Shown here one piece after another: positions 25,297 through 37,816 of a stretch of 64,000 nt of DNA (the stretch's first letter is position 1; each line of letters opens with the position of its first letter). A model generated the notes under the pieces. The model did no database searches. It was not told the origin of the DNA and was given only the letters and a program-made list of their open reading frames with translations. This DNA is from Solanum dulcamara (Eukaryota; Streptophyta; Magnoliopsida; Solanales; Solanaceae), in contig NC_077237.1 of assembly GCF_947179165.1 (NCBI RefSeq), positions 13,544,235 through 13,608,234 on the forward strand, in the 5' to 3' direction. A program made the translations under genes and the position numbers.

Positions 25297-26545
25297 TCCA
25301 AGTCAAAGACTTTACACCGTCTGAGACAAAGACTTTACATAATTTGTGGCAAGGAAAAGGCAATCCATAGTCCGAGCTAAAGACTTTACACCGTCTAAGG
25401 CAAAGACTTTACATGATTTATGGCAAAGACTTTACACCGTTCGAGTCAGAGGCATTCCATAGTCCAAGCTAAAGACTTTACACCGTCTGAGACAAAGACT
25501 TTACATGATTTGTGGCAAAGAAAAGGCATTCCATAGTCCGAGCTAAAGACTTTACATCGTCTAAGGCAAAGACTTTACATGATTTGTGGCAAAGAAAAGG
25601 CATTCCATAGTCCGAGCTAAAGACTTTACACCGTCTAAGGCAAAGACTTTACATGATTTGTGGCAAAGAAAAGGCATTCCATAGTCTGAGTTAAAGACTT
25701 TACACCGTCTAAGGCAAAGACTTTACATGATTTGTGGCAAAGACTTTACACCGTCTAAGTCAGAGGCATTCCATAGTCCAAGCTAAAGACTTTACACTGT
25801 CTAAGGCAAAGACTTTACATGATTTATGGCAAAGACTTTACACCGTCTGAGTCAGAGGCATTTCATAGTCCAAGCTAAAGACTTTACACCGTCTGAGGCA
25901 AAGACTTTACATGATTTGTGGCAAAGAAAAGGCATTCCATAGTCCGAGCTAAAGACTTTACACCGTCTAAGGCAAAGACTTTACATGATTTGTGGCAAAG
26001 AAAAGGCATTCCATAGTCTGAGCTAAAGACTTTACACCGTCTAAGGCAAAGACTTTACATGATTTGTGGCAAAGACTTTACACCGTCTGAGTCAGAGGCA
26101 TTCCATAGTCCGAGCTAAAGATTTTACACCGTCTAAGGCAAAGACTTTACATGATTTATGGCAAAGACTTTACACCGTCTGAGTCAGAGGCATTTCATAG
26201 TCCAAGCTAAAGACTTTACACCGTCTGAGGCAAAAACTTTACATGATTTGTGGCAAAGAAAAGGCATTCCATAGTCCGAGCTAAAGACTTTACACCGTCT
26301 AAGGCAAAGATTTTACATGATTTGTGGCAAAGACTTTACACCGTCTGAGTCAGAGGCATTCCATAGTCTGAGCTAAAGACTTTACACCGTCTAAGGCAAA
26401 GACTTTACATGATTTGTGGCAAAGACTTTACACTGTCTGAGTCAGAAGCATTTCATAGTCCGAGCTAAAGACTTTACACCGTCTAAGACAAAGACTTTAT
26501 ATGATTTATGGCAAAGACTTTACACCGTCTGAATTAGGCATAGGC
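25297..26545. repeat. Tandem array of mixed 74-bp and 92-bp units
   Basis: The CATAG anchor falls at 25366, 25458, 25532, 25606, 25680, 25772, 25864, 25938, 26012, 26104, 26196, 26270, 26362, 26454 and about 26539. Steps are 92,74,74,74,92,92,74,74,92,92,74,92,92, then about 85. Both units share CAAAGACTTTACATGATTTG. The long unit carries a second GACTTTACACCGTCTGAG module where the short has GAAAAGGCATTCC. Arrays in this part of Tat/Ogre elements are known and can seed satellites. Confidence 0.9.
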
Positions 26546-26672
26546 CTTGCTCAAAGAATATAGTCGTTCGTTATCAAGATGCATGACCATGATTATTGAA
26601 TTACTAATTTATGAGCTAACAAAACATATATATATATAATTATTAATTTTTTTTTTTTTTGCAGATTGAATC

Positions 26673-29560
26673 ATGGTTTACTTTAGAGATTTAACTTATC
26701 CTTCTTCAGAGTTGCGATACCTTGTGATATCAGATCATAAAGACAGTGAGGTGGAGACCAAACTGCTTGTAAGTACGCCCTTAGCTGGCCAATATGCTGC
26801 TCCATGGCCATCTTTGGGGGAACTTCCTGGTTTAGAGGATTGGACTCTTGAATATAACAGCCGTCCTCCTAAGACGTGGATACTTTGTACTCCTAATCAT
26901 CGTACTAAAAATATTGCAACTTCTTTACCATGTTTGGGGCGACGAATCATTAATAGAGAGACTCGATGGAATGACACTTTTACACTTGATGGAGAATTTC
27001 ACTACATTCCAGGCTATTGGGAGTAGACTGAAGATATCCTTAGCAGGAATCGCCAGACTTTGAAGGATGCAAAAATATATGATGCTGTGTATGGTTCACT
27101 TTTTACTTATGATCGTAACACTAACATCTTGCAGGCCTTCTGCGAAGCTTGGTGTCCTGTTACAAATACACTACTTACTTCAGTCGGAGAATTATCTATA
27201 TCACTTTGGGACTTACACGTGATTGGTGGTCTACCCATAGCAGGAAGTCTTTACGAGGAAGTCGTGCCAAATATTGCAGAACTTTTAGGCACATTTGATA
27301 AGGGTAAAAGGTTTCTTCCTCACTCTTGTGAGCATTTATTTGATGCTTTTCATCGAATCCAAGTAAAAAATAATCATGACCCAAATGTTTCTGTGGAAAG
27401 ATGGGTAGAGTTTTGGTGTAAGAAAGATATGAAATATGGACAACCCCCACCGAGAAGAGAAAAGAAGTCTGCCCATCTTAAGTCATCGCATAACCCAAAT
27501 GGCGTAATTGGTGAATCTGTTAACTGGTCTCCTGCTGAAGAAGCTTTATTTCACCAGATGGAAGTTAAGAGTCACAAAAAAATAAAATATACTTGGCAGC
27601 TTTTTTATCTTGCTGGTTGTGTGTTTTTGTGCTTCCTACGAAGGAGGATGGCTTTATTCGTCCGGGCGTCTTCAGAATCGCCTGTCATTTAGCATGTGGA
27701 CGAAGAGTTAGCCTTGCAGTTCCCGTCTTAGCCAGCATTTACAAAGGTCTAAATACGATTTCAAAATGCTCACGACTTGATCTCGTTCAAACTTGTTTTC
27801 CAATTCATTATGTGTATGGTTGGTTGGCCTACTACTTCAAAACTCATTACCCACTAGCAGGTGGACCGGCTGATCCTCTTATGGCTTCTTTTTCTGGTGA
27901 AGGTGCTGCCAGGTATTTTGATAAAGAGGATGCGAGGAAGCGTATACATGGAGGGGAAACCATTGTGTGGGATGCAACATTGATCCAAAGGCCTAATGCT
28001 CACCACTACCGCGACGACGGCACTAAAAAGGAATTTCAATCAAATTTCTTTATGAGCCTTCGCTCAAACTATCTCACTTTAAGGGACGAAAATATCTTTA
28101 TTGTGGAGCCTTATAGTCCCCACAGATTCAGTCGTCAATTTGGCTTTTTTCAAGATGCTCCTGGTCGATTAGATCAAGATTTTCGTGAAGCTTCATTAGC
28201 CGAGGGCTTAAGACTTGCACAAATTTGTGTACTGACAAAATCTAGGGCCAGAGCAACATTTCCTCCTAGTGGGTCCAACTTGAAGAAATTCCTCTCGCTC
28301 AATTACAAGTCTTGGTGGGAGAAGGTGCATGAAAATTTTCTTGAAAATTATATACAGTCCTTGGTGAGTGCTGTTGGTCTGGATAGTAATATTCTTCAAA
28401 AGAAAGACGAGGAGGTCTTAATGGTGAGTCAAACTGCTATTTTAAAGTCTAAAGTTGTTGTTCCAGACAAGATCAAGGGATTTTCCCTTGAGAAAGTTGA
28501 AAATGAAAAGTATTCAGCTCAAATTCAACGGACATCTCACAAGCGGCCATCTCAAGATGAAAGTAGTAGCACCCGTAGTGATCGTTGTTGGAAGCAGTTG
28601 AAACTACCTTGTGACACGCCAAACGATGATAGTTCACATCCGATAGAGATTTCCGACAACAATGCTAGTTCTTCAAAGACTTTGACAGCTATTAAAGAGG
28701 TAATAATTTTTTTTTATTATTATTATTATTATTATTTTTATATTCCATGATACCACACGATTCTACTAACTATGATATTTTTTTATTTTTTATTTTTTTT
28801 TAATTTTTTTTTCCAGGCAAACGACGTTAGCATGTTGGAGACTTCTTGTCAAAGCAAGCCACAAGATAGTAATGAATCTGTAGAGGGGTCGACTTCAAGA
28901 AAATTAATTTCGTCGCCCAAATTAGGGCGAGAGGCTACTTTTGTCCCACATGAAAGGACTACGTCCGTGTCCATTTTTGATGGAAAGCAAGTCATCTCAG
29001 AGCTTCGAATGAATTTTGTCAAAGGAGCTTGGAATAAGATTCGTTCTAAGCTCGCTGATCTCACTGCAGAACGTGTTTCTTCTCTTGAGGACGAGGTCCA
29101 AGTTATTCTTAAGGATGTAGATGAAATAGGTGTGGATATTTCTCCTTTGAAGAACTTATTGGGATCTCTCTTTGTACTTGCCACCTCCTACGACCAAGCA
29201 CGATCATCCCTATTTGATAAAGCCTTGAAAATTGAAGAATCCGAGCCATATATAAATGCCAAAAGACACCTTGATCTTGTCTTGATTGAAAAGAATGAGA
29301 AATCCAAAGAATTGTCTGACATCTGCCAATCTCTTAAGGAGGCGAGGAAGAAGGTGAAGGAGTTAAAAGCCCTTCGAGATGCTGCCATGAAAGAAGTTGA
29401 AGATGTCGAATCTAAAGTCTCAACAGCTGAACAAGAGTATAACAAATGTGCTGATGTTTCTCTAGCTACTGCGAATGCCTCAAATGATGTGGAAAAGAAG
29501 AAGAGAGTTTTAGAGGTTTCTCTTCAAGACTTAACTAATTATAAGCTGCGTTTAGGCTAG
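26673..29560 (+). pseudogene. Antisense PMD (plant mobile domain) gene of the Tat element, two lesions
   Basis: Oriented opposite to gag-pol. Exon 1 (26673-28699) encodes a plant-mobile-domain-like protein: SVGELSISLWDLHVIGGLPI near 27180-27240, then FLSCWLCVFVLP and GFIRPGVFRIA. Intron 28700-28816 (117 bp, GT-AG, T-rich, phase 0) leads to exon 2 (28817-29560), whose end is a Lys/Glu-rich probable coiled coil (SLKEARKKVKELKALRD). PMD proteins in plants are linked to silencing and transposons; the role in Tat elements is not established. Lesions: in-frame TAG at 27024-27026 where TGG is likely ancestral, and a one-base shift near 27590, possibly loss of a T. Without them the product would be about 920 residues. 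Confidence 0.75.
28700..28816 (+). other. Intron in the antisense PMD gene
   Basis: Donor GAG/GTAATAATT and acceptor TTTTTCCAG/GCAAAC, strongly T-rich, preserving phase 0. Without splicing, translation would pass through a poly-Tyr/Phe stretch and stop at 28748-28750. Because the element's genomic RNA is minus-strand, this intron is invisible to splicing of that RNA. Confidence 0.75.
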
Positions 29561-30484
29561 CTTATTGTGAACTATATATTATCATTTTTTTTAGCTGTCA
29601 CTCTTTCATAAGTCCTTTTGATTGCATTATGTTGCCTATTTCTTTAAGTATTTCTTTTTACGTTTCAGCTTCAACAGTTATATGTTCATATTGATGCATT
29701 GATGTAATTCACATTAAGTGTGGACTTTCCCCTAAACATCGTTGTTTATTACCTTGTGTGTTTCGATAGTACGAGAGATATATCATTGTATGAGAGCACC
29801 AAATCCAGGAGAGGTTCAATCTATCAGAAACCAAACTTCTTAACATATCCAAAATTTATAGTTCAAGTCTTGCAGGATAGTTCTAAGCAATCTTCAAAAA
29901 TGAATTTCATATACAGAAAAGCTGATAGATTCACATTCACATGTTCTTATTAAAAGAAAATATTCGTATCTTAGTGTAGAGAATCCAAAAAAACTACAAC
30001 ATGTACAATAATCACAGCTAATAGCTCTATGGATTTGTACGAATATTTCTTTGAAGTCAATTCAAATTCTGTCTTGATTGGCCCTCTTTAATTCATATGT
30101 CATATATGACAATATACAAGAACATTGTGATGCTCATGGCAGTGTGCCCCATTTCTTTTGAACTTATGAGACTAAAAATTAGGATGTAACTCATGGATTA
30201 TGGTGGAGAGGGTCAAGAGAGACTATGAGTTCTTTGGATACTCATGCGACTGAACTCAGAATGTAATTCTAAGCGCCTACGTACCTAAGTGAAGAGGATC
30301 AAGTCATAATGTAGTTCTGAGAGTTTTTTTTTTTTTTGGTCCTAACTTTTGCCTAGGCCGCCTCTTTCGAGATTTTCAACCTAGCAGACATTTTTTTTTG
30401 GGGGTGCCGTGCACAGTTTATACTCTTGCGGGCCAGGAGTAACATGCAGTTTATACTCGTACCTTAAGGAGTGGTTCCTTTTCT
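29561..30484. other. Spacer between convergent PMD and pol genes
   Basis: No gene seen. Contains imperfect repeats around ATGTAACTC/ATGTAATTC/ATGTAGTTC near 30185, 30258 and 30310. It probably holds the 3' ends of both transcripts. Confidence 0.5.
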
Positions 30485-33400
30485 TCAAGGATAGTATCTC
30501 TTTATGAACTTTCCGTTAATAGGGCCAATGCGCAATCCTTCTTAGTCAACCAGTCTGTAAGCACCACTTGAGTATACTTCTTGTACCACATATGGTCCAT
30601 CCCATTTGGCGGAGAACTTGCTTCCAGACCGACGAGAAGTAATAATGGGCCTTCTTACAACAAGAACTTGATCACCCACTTGGAAGCATCTAAGACGAAC
30701 CTTCTTATTAAAAGATCGAGCTAGACGAGCTTGATAGCATTGCAGACTTTGTTGGGCCTCTAGTCTTTTTTCATCAAGAGCCTCCAATTCTTCAAGGCGC
30801 AACCGAGCATTTTCTTCATCAGTGAGCCCTTCTTGAATGGCAAGGCGCAATGACGGTATTTGACGTTCAAGTGGAAGAACTGCTTCAACTCCATAAATAA
30901 GAGAGTAGGGAGTCGCTTGTGTTGGCGTGCGATACGTAGTCCTATATGCCCAAAGAGCCTCTTCCATTCTTTCATGCCAATCTCTCTTGGACTTGGAAAC
31001 AACTTTTTTCAACAAGTTGCAGAGTGTCTTGTTAAATGCTTCAGCGAGACCATTAGCAACTGCATAATACATAGAGGAATTGCGTTGCTTGAAGCCAAAA
31101 AGATCACATATCTTCGTCATTAACTTGTTATCAAATGGCTTGCCATTATCTGTCAATATGTATCGAGGAATACCAAAACGGTAGATAATATTAACTCGAA
31201 TGAAGTTGGCGACATTCTCTTTCTTTACTTCTCTAAGAGAAACAGCTTCTGCCCATTTTGAGAAGTAGTCAGTTGCAGCCAGGATGTACAGATGTCCACC
31301 AGAGGACTTAGGCAATGGTCCAACAATATCCAAACCCCAGGCTTCAAATGGCCATGAGGCAATAGTTGGGTGCAATACTTCTGGGGGTTGATGTATAAAA
31401 TTCGCATGGAATTGGCAAGCTTTACATCTTCGGACGTAATCCAAGCAATCTTTCACCATGGTTTGCCAGTAATATCCCATCCTTTTTATGTGAAAATGAA
31501 GTTTTGGTCCAGACTGATGCGCTCCACATACTCCAGAATGCGCTTCTTGCATAGCTTGAGTAGATTCATCTGCCCCCAAACATCGTAAGAGAACTCCATC
31601 GAACGATCGCCTGTAAAGTGTATTTTTATAATAAAGAAAACGAGGGGCTCGTCGTCGGATTTCTGTTCTTCTTCGAAGGTTTTCTGGCAATATTCCATAA
31701 CACAAGTAATCTATTATTGGTTGTCGCCAATCGTCAATTTCAGCTTCCGAAGTGGCGATAACTTGTTGAAATTCTTCTTCATGCTCATTTGGAGGTGGAG
31801 TTATCCATCTTTGGCAAACCACAACTTGTATTTCATCAGGAGATACTAATGCAGAAGCTAAAGCTGCCAATGCATCAGCCTTTTTATTTTCCTTTCTTGG
31901 GACATGTTGAATAGTCACCTCTCCAAGCCACCCTATCATCTTTTGAGCGTAATTGCAGTATGGGATTAACTCAGGCTTCTTTACTTCATAATTACCCAAG
32001 ACTTGATTGATCACCAACTTGGAATCCCCAAAAACTTGTAGTTGCAATTGTTTCATATCAATGGCCATCTCAAGCCCAAGTAAGAGTGCTTGATATTCAG
32101 CAATATTATTGGAGCAGTTTTGTGTTAGAGTGAAGGAGTATGGCAAAACTTCTCCATGGGAAGTGACAAATACCACTCCAGCACCGGCTCCTTCACAATG
32201 TGCAGCACCATCAAAATACATCTTCCAAGGTGACTGAATTTCTACTAGCATTGCGTCTTCATCAGGTAATTCATCAGATAACTCCCAATCATTCGGAATT
32301 GGATGATTGGCTAAGAAATCTGCTAGCACTTGTCCTTTTACTGCCTTCTGAGATATATACACAATCTCAAATTGTTGAAACTGGAGGTACCACCTTGCTA
32401 GCCTATCACTTAAGACAGGTTTGGACATGACAAACTTGATAGGATTCGCTTTAGAGACAAGTTGTATAATATGAGCCTGGAAGTAATGCTTCATCTTCTA
32501 AATTGAGAACACGAGTGCCAGACATAACTTCTCAATAGGTGAATACTTGATCTCGTTTTGTGTCATCATCCTACTCAAGTAATATAGGGCATTTTCTTTC
32601 CCTTCATCATTTTCTTGTGCGAGAAGTGCTCCTACTGACCTTTCTTGTGCTGCAATGTATAAAATCAATGGTTTTCCAGGTATAGGAGCTATAAGTACTA
32701 GAGGTTTTATTAGATAAGACTTTATGTTCTCAAAAGCATTGGTACAAGCTTGGTCCCATTCAAAAGGAACATCTTTCTTCATAAGGCGACTGAATGGTTG
32801 ACATCTCCCAGCCAGATTTGAGATAAACCTCCTAAGATATGCTAATTTTCCTTGTAAGCTTTTCAACTCATGAATATTTTTTGGCTCAAGCATCTTCAAA
32901 ATAGCATCTATCTTATCTTGATCAATCTCGATTCCTCGATGTCGAACAATAAAATCGAGAAACTTTCCCGAAGTAACTCCAAAGGCACATTTTAAAGGAT
33001 TCATTTTGAGTTGGTATCTTCAAAGCCGTTCAAACACCATTCTCAGATCTTTCAAGTGGTCATCACTCTTCTTTGATTTTACTACTAAGTCATCGATATA
33101 ACACTCAACATTTTTATGAAGCATGTCATCAAAAATATTCTGCATGGCTCGTTGATAAGTGGCTCCAGCATTTTTTAAACCAAAAGGCATCACTTTGTAG
33201 CAATATATACCTTTAGGAGAGCGAAATGCAGTAAGTTCTTCATCCTTTGGTGCCATGCGAATTTGATTGTATCCAGATGAACCATCCATGAAGGACATTG
33301 CCTCGTATCCAGTTGTAGCATCAATCATAAGCTCAGGGATTGGAAGAGGAAATTCATCCTTAGGGCATGCATTATTAAGATCTCTAAAGTCAACACAAAT

Positions 33401-34807
33401 TCGTATTTGGCCATTCTTCTTTCTTACAGGTACAATGCTTGAAATCCATGTAGGATATTTGACTTCACTAATAAAACCTGCTTCAATGAGCTTGTTAACT
33501 TCAGTTTCGATCAAAGGAACCAATTCAGGTCTAAAGCGACGTTGCGCTTGTTTAATAGGACGAGTACCTCGTTTTACAGCAAGACGATGAACTGCAACTT
33601 TAGGGTCTAACCCTGGCATCTCTTTGTAACTCCAAGCAAATACATCCCTAAATTCCATAAGCAGCTCAATATATTTCTTCTCTTCATCGTCATCCAGCGA
33701 AGCACTTACATATGTAGGCCTTATATCATCATCAACTCCAAGATTTACTTCCTTCAATGCATCAACAGTATTCTTTATCCCTTCCTCGAGTTCAGGTGGC
33801 GCATCTTCAGCATCTTCATCTTCTTGAGGATCACCATCATTAAAAGATATGTGATGGCATGCATGAATATTAACAAATCCATCATCAATTTTTGCATATA
33901 GTGGAGTACTTTCTTCGTCACAAATTGTGATGTGATTTGATGATCCCACACTTTCTTCATCTTCATCTCGCTCCCTAGTGTGAACTATGGTATGAGTTTT
34001 TGCTCTCAGAACATCTCCACATAAAACTACAAGTTTTGTTTCTCGCCTCATTCTAGAAGGGATCAAACTGGGCCAATTCTTGGGTGAATTATGCTCCCGG
34101 GCATATACCCGTTCTTCCACTGTTCTATAATCTCCTTGGCGCTTGTATTTCTTCTTCATTGGTCCCAATCGATCAAATACTGAAATTTTTGGAGTTGATT
34201 CTATTAGTCGATCAGATGCAGAAACCTTAGGAGTCATGCCACTAAGTCGATCAAACACAGAAGGCTTTTTGTTGAACATCATCGATTCTTCCACAGGGGT
34301 AATATAGTTGATGCTCATCCTTTTTATAGAGATTCAGATTGGTGACGGTTGTTTGTAACCCAGGCCTTCGCGCGATTGCTTGACATCATACCCTTTCTCT
34401 ATCATCATCCTTTGAGTTGGATTTAGGCCATGATTTGCCCTTTCAATAACTTCATTTGGAAGCTTCCCTACTTTAGAAGCTTCATTGGGATTGTATCCTG
34501 CTTTCACCAACAACTTATATGCATTCGGGTCAAAACCCTCATTTGTATGATTTTTAGGGAGTGATTCATGTGAATCATGATTCGATGGTCTGACAAATCC
34601 CTGTATCATTTTTGAAGGTGATTTGATCGCATCAATTTGCTTGATAGGGAATGTCAACTTACTACTCTGCAACTCAGAGGGTGGGATCTTGACTTTGTTT
34701 GTCTTTGGGACATAGTGAGAAACATGAATCATTTTCTTACTTGAAGATGCCTCACTTATCTTAGGTACTTTACTCATATCTGAAAGCGTTTTATCCTTTT
34801 CAATCAT
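30485..34807 (-). pseudogene. Tat pol: reverse transcriptase, two RNase H domains, integrase; broken
   Basis: One minus-strand frame from 34807 to a natural TGA at 30487-30485. Order: linker, RT (YIDD at 33100-33089), a Ty3-type RNase H region lacking a clear first Asp (LYIAAQERSVGALLAQ), an archaeal-type RNase H (YFDGAAHCEGAGAG, NNIAEYQALLLGLEMA, VFGDSKLVINQ, ADALAALAS), and integrase with an HHCC finger (CKACQ) and DDE core (GLDIVGPLP, TDNGKPF, NGLAEAFNKTL). Four in-frame stops interrupt it: TGA 34336-34334, TGA 33022-33020, TAG 32500-32498 and TAA 30544-30542. Flanking context suggests CGA, CGA, CAG and CAA originally. It copies and integrates the element when intact. Confidence 0.88.
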
Positions 34808-34827
34808 GACCCTCGCATTAGCAGGTG

Positions 34828-37740
34828 CTACATCAACCCTTTTGTGATATCAGCAGGTATCACGTTATCAACTTTAACTTCTTTTGAATTCTTTAAGTAG
34901 AATTTTGCATCAGCAAAGTGCGCTTCCGTCTCGGTGAAAGGTTCATCATCAACAACTACCTTCTTTTGAACCCCATCTTCAAAGTATTTGAAACATTGAT
35001 GGTAGGTGGACGGTACTACTTTGTTCTCATGTATCCATGGTCTTCCTAACAAGATGTTATACGAGGTCTTTGAGTCAATAACATGCATCCATGCACTCGA
35101 ACGCATATCCCCCATCGTTATATCTAATTTGACAGCACCAATGGCTCTCTGCCCCCCTTGGTTAAAACCTTGAATCATCAGACGACTTTCAGACAGTTCA
35201 TTTATCGGTATTCCAAGTTCTTTCACAGTACGAATAGGGAGAATATTGACCCCAGATCCATCATCCACCATGATCCTATTTACTTTATGTCCACGCACAA
35301 AACCTACCATATATAAAGGACGATTATGTAACACTTCACCCAATAAAAGATCATCATTAGTGAATGTAAACTTCGCATCACAAGTGTCCACTTCTTCAGA
35401 GTGAGGCTTTATAGGGACTTCATGTGATGGAGGTAATGATGGTGATGAGCTTTCTACCATCGTCTCTTCTCTATCAATGTTACAACACGAGGCCTTGGTG
35501 TCACGATGAGAAATCTTTTCACGAAACCAACTTGGCAAGAATTCCTCTAATGTCACCGGAGGGCGTTGCTTTTGATAGTAATTTCCCTCGACTCTTGACT
35601 TCTTCACATTCTTCTTTACCCTTTGAGTTTTAGGGGTAGGTGGATGGAACCACTTTGTTCTTATCTTCGCTCTAGTCACTTGCTTATTTGGTTCTCTTTG
35701 CAAGCTCATTTTACGACGTCTTCGTCGTGTCACTAAAATCCATCCTTCATCATCAGTATAAGCACCGCAAGATTGGTTTTCCTCTAGAGATTTATCTTCC
35801 CGTATTACTTTATTCATCAAAGGAACAAGCGATGATACATCAACTTTTATTGGTTTGAAGTCACCAAATTTAATCATCTTTGATGGTGATGTGGCTAGGT
35901 CATCACCACTATCATGTATTTCGACAAAGTTGCAAAGAACTATGGGGTCAAGTGAACCAAAAGTGACAGAGACTTGATTTGAACTCTCCTTCTCATCTTC
36001 AAGCAATATCTTTCCTTCACGGGCCAAGTCCATAATCTTTTCCTTAAAGATAAAACACTTTTCAATAGGATGACCCATCAAACGGTGATATTTGCAGTAA
36101 TTTGGATCATTAGTCCTCCCAGCCTCATCTGGACGCTTCATTTCAGGTAGCTCAAAGAGTTTTAACGCCAGAAGCTCTTCGAAAATTGCTGGAACATCTG
36201 AGTCCAAGAAAGGATACTCTTTTGCCTGCATTTCCTTCAAAGTCAGCTTTCTACCAGCGTTATTCTGAAAAGTTGTGGTCTTCACCCTTTGATTCTTGCT
36301 TAGATTTGTAGCCACTTTCAAAGGTACGGCATTAACACTCATCGACTCCTTGTTTCCAAACTTAGGTGCCGATTTTCCCCCTTTCTTTACCTCCATTTTG
36401 TCTTTTCCCTTGCGAGGCCCATAAATAATTGGTTCATCAATCCCGCTTGCAGACATGCTCAACTCCATATCATGAGAACGTGTAGCTAGTTCCTCAAACG
36501 ATTTGGGTTTAATACCCTATAGGATATAACGAAGTCCCCAACGCATTCCTTGAATACATATTTCTATTCCGGAAGTTTCACTAAGCCTATCCTTACAATT
36601 GAGGCTTGCATTTCTCCATCGGTTGATAAACTCAATGACGGGTTCATCTTCCCATTAACGTGTATTTGTGAGTTCAACCATGCTCACAGTACGCCTTGTG
36701 CTATAGAAGCGATTAAGAAATTCATGCTCAAGTTGTTCCCAACTATCAATAGAGCCTGCCTCGAGATCCGTATACTAGTCAAAAGCATTTCCTTGTAAGG
36801 AGCGCACAAACTGCTTGACCAGATAATCTCCATATGTTCCAGCGTTATTGCAGGTTTCAACAAAATGGGCAATGTGTTGTTTTGGATTTCCCTTTTCATC
36901 AAATTGTTGAAATTTTGGAGGTTGATAACTTGCAGGCATCTTCAAAACATCGATTCTTGAAGTGTATGGCTTTGCATATGTGAATGATGACTTTGAAGAC
37001 ACGTCATACTTATCTTTGATAGTTCCCATAATGAAGTCTTTCAGTTGATGAATGGGAATTCCTCCTTCAGCAGATACTTGCAGCTCATCACCCACATTTA
37101 TTTGCTTTGTAACTGAATCTCCCTTTTCTTGTATCATCGGACGTTTTCCAGGTGCATGACTTGAGTCTCCCTCCATAACATTCTCAACTCTGTCCGTCAA
37201 CTTGACAATTCGATTATCCTGATCTTGCACATATTTTGTTAGACCTTCAATTGCCTTCGTCAAACTCGCCAATTGTTCTTCAACAGTTGAAGTGTTAGTC
37301 ATCATCGCTTGGATGGCCGTTATGGATGATGGAGCAAAGCATGGATTTTCCCTCAAACTGAAATCTGTCTGAAACAAGTTACGTGGAGTGACTGAGGCAG
37401 ATCTAGTGATCAAGACATCATCTTCATCTTGAATAGTGCAATTTCTCGTGTTAAAAGGACTAAGTCGAGCCAACGTCTTTTCAACAATATCAGCTATATT
37501 CTCTCCTTCTTCCAATTCATTCGGAAAGAATCTTGCCCCCTTTGAAGATGGAAGATCAAAAATAGGAACTGATGCGGACGACACTTGAAGTGCTTGTTGT
37601 CCTAGCAAGTTTGCTCTGTTCCTAGTGATGGGTCCCAAACTTCCCATAGTAGCATCCAGTATGTTCTCCACCTCAGAGGAAAACTTGGAATCAGTAGCCT
37701 TAGCAATAATAGTCCTGGAATCAAACTTCTTAGATGCCAT
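34828..37740 (-). pseudogene. Tat gag-protease, broken by three stops and a terminal frameshift
   Basis: Starts at ATG 37740-37738, 76 bp inside the 5' LTR. The gag core (FVETCNNAGTYGDYLVKQF near 36830) is followed by a variant zinc knuckle C-x2-H-x4-H-x4-C (near 36096-36055) with His for the second Cys, and a protease-like site VDDGSGVN near 35270. In-frame stops: TAG 36777-36775, TAA 36657-36655 and TAG 36519-36517; context suggests TGG, CAA and CAG. The frame ends at TAG 34830-34828, and the pol frame continues one base back (minus-one), around a run of three G. This may be a deleted G or, less likely, programmed shifting. Confidence 0.85.
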
Positions 37741-37795
37741 TTAAGTGTTCTTGAAGTTTGATGATCGATGTAAAGAGATGAGAGGTAGAGATTGT

Positions 37796-37816
37796 CCCAC
37801 TGGGCGTGTCAAAATT
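37796..37816 (-). promoter_or_regulatory. Primer-binding region of the Tat element
   Basis: On the minus strand the LTR end TTTACA is followed by AATTTTGACACGCCCAGTGGG, a wording I associate with Tat-type elements in the slightly different form TTTGGCACGCCC. The priming tRNA was not identified. Confidence 0.45.

Noticed and set aside
25297..26545. Possible CRISPR-like array
   Set aside because: Units abut without unique spacers, and this is a plant retrotransposon minisatellite.
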